Below, piece by piece: positions 57,594-64,000 of a DNA stretch of 64,000 nt. Position 1 is the stretch's first letter; each line of letters opens with the position of its first letter. The translations under genes were made by a program, and so were the position numbers. The notes under the pieces are model-generated. The model saw only the letters and a program-made list of their open reading frames with translations. It had not been told where the DNA came from and did not search any database. The DNA is from Rhabditoides inermis. Lineage: Eukaryota; Nematoda; Chromadorea; Rhabditida; Rhabditidae. The stretch is from NCBI GenBank assembly GCA_963966185.1, contig CAWZYM010000305.1, positions 324,001 through 388,000 of the forward strand. Direction: 5' to 3'.

Positions 57594-60500
57594 ATGAGGA
57601 TATTTCTGCTCACAGCAGCGCTCTGCTGCGTTACGGTCCACTCGAGAAGAGGTGGGTGCATTTGCGTATTCTGTATACTATTCCCTTTGCTCTGTATCTG
57701 TTTGTCGATTGCCATCGAGTCACTTCGCACCTTTGATTGTTATGCGAGTGTCCATTGTGGTATTCTATTCATGCGCCGCGGGGTCACTGAGTGTTCGGCC
57801 CGTTCAGGTTGCCTTGCCTATTCGCTCGCGCAATTAGCACGCTTAGCAAGTAGCATTGTTCCTCTTGCACTGACACGCTCTGATTGGAGTGTGATGAGTT
57901 GTGGGTGTGGGAAGAGGTGCGATGATTGACGTTTGCCTCGATTTCTCGCCCTCCTCGCGGGATTTCGCGCAACTGTTGTCTCCCGGCTGCAGAGAGGTTC
58001 CTTTCCACCAGCACAGAGTGTAAATGGATGGATGATCGCATCACTCACTCCGCCACTATAACGATAACAATCAAGGCTTCTTTTTGCCAAGGCCAGTGCG
58101 CGCAGTGTTTGTATTGGGTTGGTTTCAGTGGATATTGGGACATGACCAGCCAGCCACTTTTTCGTGCAGGCACTAATGCGATCAGTCGGTCACTAAGTAA
58201 GCGGATTCACTCCAATTTCTTTCTCTCTCTCCCACTATGTTTGTGAACCGGAATCGGAAATGAGCGCCACTACGCTCCAGAAATAAGCGCGATTGTTTGT
58301 TTAGTAGTGGTGCGCATGTGGATGTACGCTTGACAATGGGCTTGAATGTCTTGCTTTGCGCGGTTGTTGTTTCAGCCGTGTAGGGATGTGAAGTGTCTGT
58401 GAGCAGTGATTGATGTGGCCGCCCCACACGGTGAGCTGTAGGCTGAGGCTGAGTCATGCATATGCATGAACGGCTGTCTCATTGCGCCGCTTTCGGATTG
58501 GACAGAACAAACACGGGATTAGCGCGTGTCCTCGCGACCCCGGTGTGAGTGGGAAGAGATGGTGAAACATGAAACACGCGAGTTCCTCTGCCTTGTTTCG
58601 ATTCAATTGCGACGGCGGGTGTCTAGCTGATTGTGCGAGAAGAGGCCACTTCATCATTGACCCCTCTCATCCACTCACTCTCTCACCCTCTCCTCTGCTG
58701 CCGATGACCAGAGTCAATCGATGGCATGTGTGCTAGCCAGACTGGCTGGACGGTATGGTCACAGATCACATCACACAGGCTAGTGAGAACCAGCCAATGA
58801 ATGTTTACATTTTTGTTTGGTTCGCATCGCAATTTGCAAAGGTCAGGTGCGGACTGTGACATTCTCTTTGCGCACATAAATCGTAAACGATATGTAAATG
58901 TGGGAAGAGAACGAGACGCAGGCGAGAGCGGGTCGGCTGAGCGGACCTGTCACTTCGATTCAGTTAATCGCTCACTAATCACTCGCAACACAGAATGTTC
59001 GAACGGTGCGGAGAGTATGCAAATAGCGAGAGCTGGAAGAGATATCATCTTCTCTCCTGTCTTCCCCTGAATTCTCGCCCTCCGGTCCCCAGGGAAACGG
59101 CCGCCCGCTTCAACTAATCGCATCAAGTGCGCTGGTGTTAATTAGAATTAGACGGAATGGGGTTCTAGGTTTCTAGGGCTTGGGCAGGGTAAGTGGAAAA
59201 CGGTGTGAACGGGTTTGTCGGATCATTGCGTGTCGCACGGCTGAGTAACTTTTATGCGGTGCGGCGGTTGCCGGAGGTGGATCTATTAAATAAATTGTGG
59301 CTGCGGGCACTGCTGAATGCTGAATGGAATGAGCACTTTTTGAATTGATGCTCGTTGCAATTTCTTCGTCCCTTCCTTGCGCCTTTGTCGTATAGTAGTG
59401 GGTGGAGTGGCGAGGCGATGGAAGAGACATGGGTGGAAGAGGAGATGGGGTTGGAGGGCGAGAGCGGGAGGAGGAGGTCGGATGCCCGCGTGTGTATTAG
59501 CATGACAATCGGGTCGTCCTGGCGAGGACGCGCAGCCTGGCAGAAGGATGAGATGAGAGGGGATGAGGACAATGATGACGGAGAGTGGATGATGGGCGAT
59601 TAGCACCTGTCGGGTCGCTCACTCTCAATCGTCTCCATCCCTCGTCTCCTTTTGTGCGCGTGCTGCTTGCCGACGTAACAAGTAGGATTCGTGTTGTGTG
59701 GAGTGCCACTTGAAGTGACTAGAAAGAGAGAGCGGGGATGGAGGGGACCGGGACGGGGGGAGGAGAGGAGAGCGAGTGACAAGTGATCGGCATACAAGTG
59801 GAGAGAGTGACCACCACCGTTTATGGTCAATCGGGGATGAAACATTGAAGATTGAGGAAGTATTGATTGTTTTCAGAGGTGCTGCTGGACCTGTCGAAAA
59901 TGGTAGTGAACGACGACGAGGGTCTTGGATGGACGACGCTCTCGTTGGTCGACCCCGATGACGAGGGGGTGAGTGACTAGACTGCTTACCCAGCTGTTCT
60001 CTTGCATTTGCTGATTAGTTGACGGCGCGTTTCGTTTCATTAATTGGACGCTTCCGTTTTTATGTCACTTTGCTCTTCTTTATGGGTGTCATCTTTCGTG
60101 CGCGGCGCATCCTCCATTTCCCCTGTCTCTCACTCGCTTTCTCTTCTCGGGGCTATAGTGTGTTGTGTATGGCATGTGTATTGCGTGCGCGAGTCGTTTC
60201 GTTTCTCGTTGTTGCCGAATGGCTTGTCCATCTTGTCCCACTAGCTGCGTGTTCCCCCGGGAGTGACCGAATGACAACCCGTACAAATTGAGCCGTGTTT
60301 CTCCATTGCCACCGGCTATAGCCAGTGAGAGAAGAGGGGGGAGAGGGGGGGGGGGACAAATGGGATGAGTATTGCCGCTCAGCACTCACTACGCCACGTC
60401 TACGCGGGTGAGTCTCGTAATGAGTTTGCTGCCTGTGGCATCGGTGGCATGCGTGCGTATATTAGCCTCCAGCTATCCATCCAGTCTCATTGCGCGCCTT

Positions 60501-63259
60501 TAACTCAATTAAGCGACCCGATGGGCTGTGGTAGTGGTGGGTGGTCGGGGCGAGAAATTGCAATGATGAGCGTCTTAGCGGACCTGCTGGAGGGAGAAAG
60601 GAAGGGGAGGGTGACTGACTGGTCCGTCCGGGTATGCGCGATAAGCACATTATGCGAGGGGGGATAATGAGAGGGAGTCAGCTGGGGTAGGCAGCTTGCC
60701 CTGTGTGCAGCATATGATGAGCATGCATGCGATCGTTTGCTCGCAACCACCCACTCACACTCTCTCTTCTCTCCTCCTCAGGGTGTCAAGAGTGCAGGCT
60801 TGCTAGCTGAGGCGAGCTCTTTTTCGAGTGCTCCTTGTCATTTTCATGACTGACTACCCGCGAAACGAATGTTGGAGGAATGGTCACTCTGACTGTAGAC
60901 TGTCTGCGCGGTCAGTTGCAAGAGTTGTTATCCGGTCGAACATCTAATCAAACTCGCTGCCGCCGCTCACTGCTGACCTCAATAGTTTCTCGTTTCGCAA
61001 GAAGCGTGTCGAGTGGGTGGCCTTGGCTGTATGGACAGTGGTCGGGGAGGGAGGGAGCGATGGGAGCGGCATGGTTAGCAGATCACAAGGCAGCTGCGCT
61101 GAATGGGATATGCAGACGAGGAGGGGGGATTGTTGACTTGACTGCGACCGCTTTGCATTAGCACATCGTTGTCAGATCGGGTATGTGGTGGTAGCAGGTG
61201 GCTGTAAGCGTGGGAAGAGGAGGGAAGAGGAGAATAGCCGGAGGGAAAGAAAGAGAAGGTGAGTGGTGAATGGTGATGAGACTAGTTCTTGTGTGATAGT
61301 AGTGGATGACGGTGTGTGTAATGGGATGTGTTAGTGGAAGACTGTACAAGAGGGAAGGGAAGTGGGAGATATGTGTGATGGACAGTTGGTTGGAATGGGA
61401 AGGGGATGCGCGAATCAGGCATCGCTCAATTAGGCAAACTGCGCATTGTCGCACCTTCACCTCCTTCTTCCGCGCACTTCGCGCATCACCCATTTGTGGG
61501 TTTTGCAGTTTTTCTGTGTGCGCTATGTGCAAAGTGCGACCTCGAATTGCGATGTTTAGAAATCGAGAAAAAAAGTGATGGAATGAATGAGATCTTGATC
61601 TAGGATCGGAATGTAAGAAGCAATGTGTGTTTCTTGTTTGTCGGGTCAGTCACAGACTACTGTATTATTCGGAGCGCCCGTTCTTCCTTCGATCGTCTTC
61701 CGGTTGCGAGTTGCGCATATGCCGCGGGTTGCAAGATGGGATAGTAGAAGGGAAGGGAAGGGGAGATGTGATGTGTTCCGGATATGAGGGTCGTCGAGGG
61801 AGTACGCGCAATCTAATGTGCTAGTGTATGAATGGAGTTGGACGGAAGGAGGAGGGGAGGATGTTGTTACCGTGTAATGGAGTGTGACTGACTGGTGGAG
61901 AGACAATGTTTTGTGTTCGAGTGAGTCTGAGTTGTGTGGAGTGTGGGTCGAACCGTCGGATTACCCGCTTCCCACCCTGTTGATCCGTGTTCAAACACAC
62001 ACTCTCGAGCAAGCAATGCCAAGAGGTGGCCCAATCGGGTACTCGACTGTGTGACTCATGTGTTGTGCCAGCCAACCACGGTGAACTTCCTATTTTCGTC
62101 CTTTGGGGTTTAATTAAAGCGCGAATGAGTTTGTGTGTGCTGAGGAGGGAGGGGAGGAGGAGGGGAAGTGTGTGAAATTGGCAATTGGGCAGCGAGGGAA
62201 TGCGGATTGGGAGTGCGCGGCTACGGGATAGCGTGTTCGAGGCTCGTTCAGGAGAGAAGGCGAGTGAGGCAATGCAAGTGGCAAGTGGGGGCGAAGGTCA
62301 TATTCCATCATCCCAGCCGACTGCTGCCACCTTGATGAGTTGATCCCGTATAGAGGCGTGTATGTGTTTGTATGTGTGAGGTCGTGTGAGGTCTCTCGGA
62401 TCGGGGATGGATTAGGATTAGCAAAGTGCGCGAGGTGTGATGGGAACGCAGGAAGGAGGAAATGGAAGGACGGAGATGGGAACGATGTGCCAAGAGGGAC
62501 GAGTAGTTCTCTATGCGTGCGTGGGAACGATAGTAATTAGTAGAGTGGTACAATCTTCTCTCCATGTTGTACTAATTGATTCGGCAGAACACGTGTAGTT
62601 GGTAGAGGGTAGAGTGCGCGAGCGATGAGTGGAGGAGATGAGATGATGGGACGAGATAAGAGATGGATGGATGATCTCGAGCATGGACGATGCGACAGTA
62701 AGTGTTGGGGACAAGGGGTTTGAAACAACTACTCTTTATGTATACGATGTGTTTCAGTGGGCGTACGAGACGTACCCGGTGAAGGACGTGAACGCGCACG
62801 CTCTGTCGGCGTGCAATGTGATGCTGGACAGAGTGGACAGCTGGGTGCTGACCCCGCGGGTGCACTGGGGAGAGGCCCGCAGGATGCACATCGAAGTGCA
62901 GTTCTCGATCCGAGACTGCAAGGACTTCCCCGGATCCACCAAGACGTGCAAGGAGACGTTCGGACTCTACGTGCGACAGACCCACCCCGGACAGCCCAAC
63001 GCCACCCGAGACAACTTCCGAGAGGAGGAGTGGTGAGTGGAAGGGAACTGTAGTAGGAGAGGAGAAGGGGAATGGATGGATGGTGAGTGTGTATTGCAGG
63101 GATCCGCTGTCTCGTCTCACCCCGCAGACGCCGTCCCCCGGTCCGAAGATGCCTGCTGAGGGCACAGAGGTGCGCAGTGTGGATGTGCAGCCCGGGGCGA
63201 CCGGAGTCGAGTTCGCATTCCGCGACCAAGGAGCCTGCATCTCTCTCCTCCAGATCAAG
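57594..63259 (+). CDS. vab-1: Eph receptor tyrosine kinase, 5' exons (ligand-binding domain); gene continues beyond the window
   Basis: Four exons: 57594-57651 (signal peptide MRIFLLTAALCCVTVHSRR), 59877-59968, 62758-63032 and 63100-63259. Phases match at each junction. Ephrin-binding domain: EVLLDLSKMVVNDDEGLGWT; YETYPVKDVNAHALSACNVM; DSWVLTPRVHW; MHIEVQFSIRDCKDFPGSTK; TCKETFGLYVRQTHPGQP; TEVRSVDVQPGATGVEFAFR; DQGACISLLQIK. The paired cysteines (ACNV, RDC, CKETF, GAC) and RDC...CKETF...GAC order are diagnostic of Eph receptors. In C. elegans the single Eph receptor VAB-1 controls epidermal closure, axon guidance and oocyte maturation in response to sperm MSP. Introns of 2.2 and 2.8 kb are far longer than elsewhere here. 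The Cys-rich, fibronectin, membrane and kinase parts lie to the right. Confidence 0.92.
57652..59876 (+). other. Intron 1 of the Eph receptor gene
   Basis: 2.2 kb with no supported gene on either strand; may carry enhancers. Donor AGAAGAG|GTGGG, acceptor TTGTTTTCAG|AGG. Confidence 0.6.
59969..62757 (+). other. Intron 2 of the Eph receptor gene
   Basis: 2.8 kb with no supported gene. The right part (about 61150-62700) is strongly purine-rich on the plus strand (GGA/GAG-rich), unlike the rest of the window. Confidence 0.6.
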
Positions 63260-64000
63260 GTGCGTTCTCTCGGGGGCAGCATGTGCCATGTGTCTATCTC
63301 TTGTTTCCATCTCGTAGTAGAGTGTTTTGTGGGAGAGCGGTGACCGCTTTGTGAGTGCCGTGCCATCCATCTCTCGTCTGCCTCTGCCGTGACCGCGCAG
63401 CTCTCCGATTGGCATGTCCGATGCCACCCCGTTTAATCTCTACTCTCCCTCTCCTCTTCCGAATTCCGCCGATGAGCGCCGTTTCATTGCCCCGTTTATT
63501 GGCCATCTTGACCACCGGGCAGCTAATGAAACATGCGAGATGCGCTCTCTCAGGCATACTGGTCACTAGAAAGGATAGTGGGAGAAAGGCGAGAGAAGGG
63601 GGCAAATAGAGTAGACAACAGCTGTTTTGGGTGTTGTTGGTTTGTTGTAGGAAGGGGGTTTGATTACTCTCGCAGGCGCGAAAGGCGACACCTATTGAAT
63701 AGAGGATCGGCGGGTGCGAGGGTTGTTTGCGCTTGCACTCTCTCGGGTCAGCTGCCGTCGTTTCCGGCACCCAAGGGCTGGCTCCTTTGAACCACCACGG
63801 CTTTCTCTGCTTTCTCACTGGCTACTCTCACTATTTCTCACTGGGGACCATGCGGCAGTGGGTGTGTGACAGTGTGTGTTTGGATATTGCGTGAATTGCG
63901 TAATGTTTGCGATCACGCTCGTCAAGTTGTCACATTGCGGGTATGAAGACGTCAAGCAGATGCTATCTGAGGAGGGGAGGCTATGTTGACAGTAGCCACA
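63260..64000 (+). other. Start of intron 4 of the Eph receptor gene
   Basis: Begins with GTGCGT after the exon ending in LLQIK. No further Eph exon is visible before the window ends, so this intron is at least 740 nt. Confidence 0.6.

Noticed and set aside
1..64000. tRNA, rRNA, SL RNA and known microRNA genes
   Set aside because: I looked for B-box words, the SL1 and SL2 leaders and several conserved worm miRNA seeds on both strands and found none convincing.

Overview
The window is eukaryotic nuclear DNA from a nematode. Nematode-restricted or nematode-expanded families are present: an MSP-domain protein, a DB-module secreted protein, an MLT-10/DUF644 molting protein with LSP repeats, and TTBK-like and Fer-like kinases. 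Introns are short (about 45-60 nt, many ending TTTCAG), and several genes have a 3' splice acceptor only a few bases upstream of the ATG, as trans-splicing requires. I cannot name the species; a rhabditid or diplogastrid worm is my low-confidence guess. All annotation rests on reading-frame, splice-phase and motif reading, with no database search.

Layout. 0-1.9 kb: upstream DNA with CT microsatellites. 1.9-7.3 kb (+): a facilitated glucose transporter (fgt-1 type), then, at operon-like spacing, a ZHP/RNF212-type meiotic RING protein, then a small TATA-box gene for a secreted peptide precursor with a somatostatin/allatostatin-C-like Cys loop. 7.7-11.9 kb (-): TTBK/casein-kinase-I-like kinase, proline-rich secreted protein, DB-module secreted protein. 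13.0-13.6 kb (-): possible gene with an in-frame stop. 14.0-18.4 kb (-): RMI1 homologue (RMH-1 type). 18.5-19.7 kb: TIR transposon remnant with a 9-bp target-site duplication. 20.3-22.0 kb (-): unidentified basic protein. 22.5-28.3 kb (-): Fer-like SH2 tyrosine kinase, a tiny gene, a membrane-anchored MSP-domain protein and a small unidentified gene.

28.3-28.7 kb: composite minisatellite plus palindrome. 28.8-31.8 kb (-): oligoribonuclease (REXO2) and a double-MADF protein at operon-like spacing. 32.7-34.8 kb: two unidentified genes. 35.4-36.1 kb: dead LINE. 36.3-40.4 kb: rps-9 (-), lsm-1 (+), UMP-CMP kinase (+). 41.0-41.6 kb: a second TIR element. 41.6-47.6 kb (-): KCTD/BTB protein and MLT-10-like protein. 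48.1-48.7 kb: possible gene tail with a duplicated exon. 49.7-51.2 kb (-): dihydropteridine reductase. 51.2-57.6 kb: intergenic. 57.6 kb to the right edge (+): first four exons of a VAB-1-type Eph receptor with 2-3 kb introns.

Themes. Housekeeping genes (rps-9, lsm-1, UMP-CMP kinase, qdpr-1) sit beside families that in C. elegans are mostly germline or sperm genes (TTBK-like, Fer-like, MSP) and meiosis genes (ZHP, RMI1). The sperm-type genes are the ones whose short introns are built from palindromic TACGGTA/TACAGTA words. The rest of the unexplained structure is GA/CT microsatellites inside introns, two strong GC-AG introns and several inverted-repeat elements.
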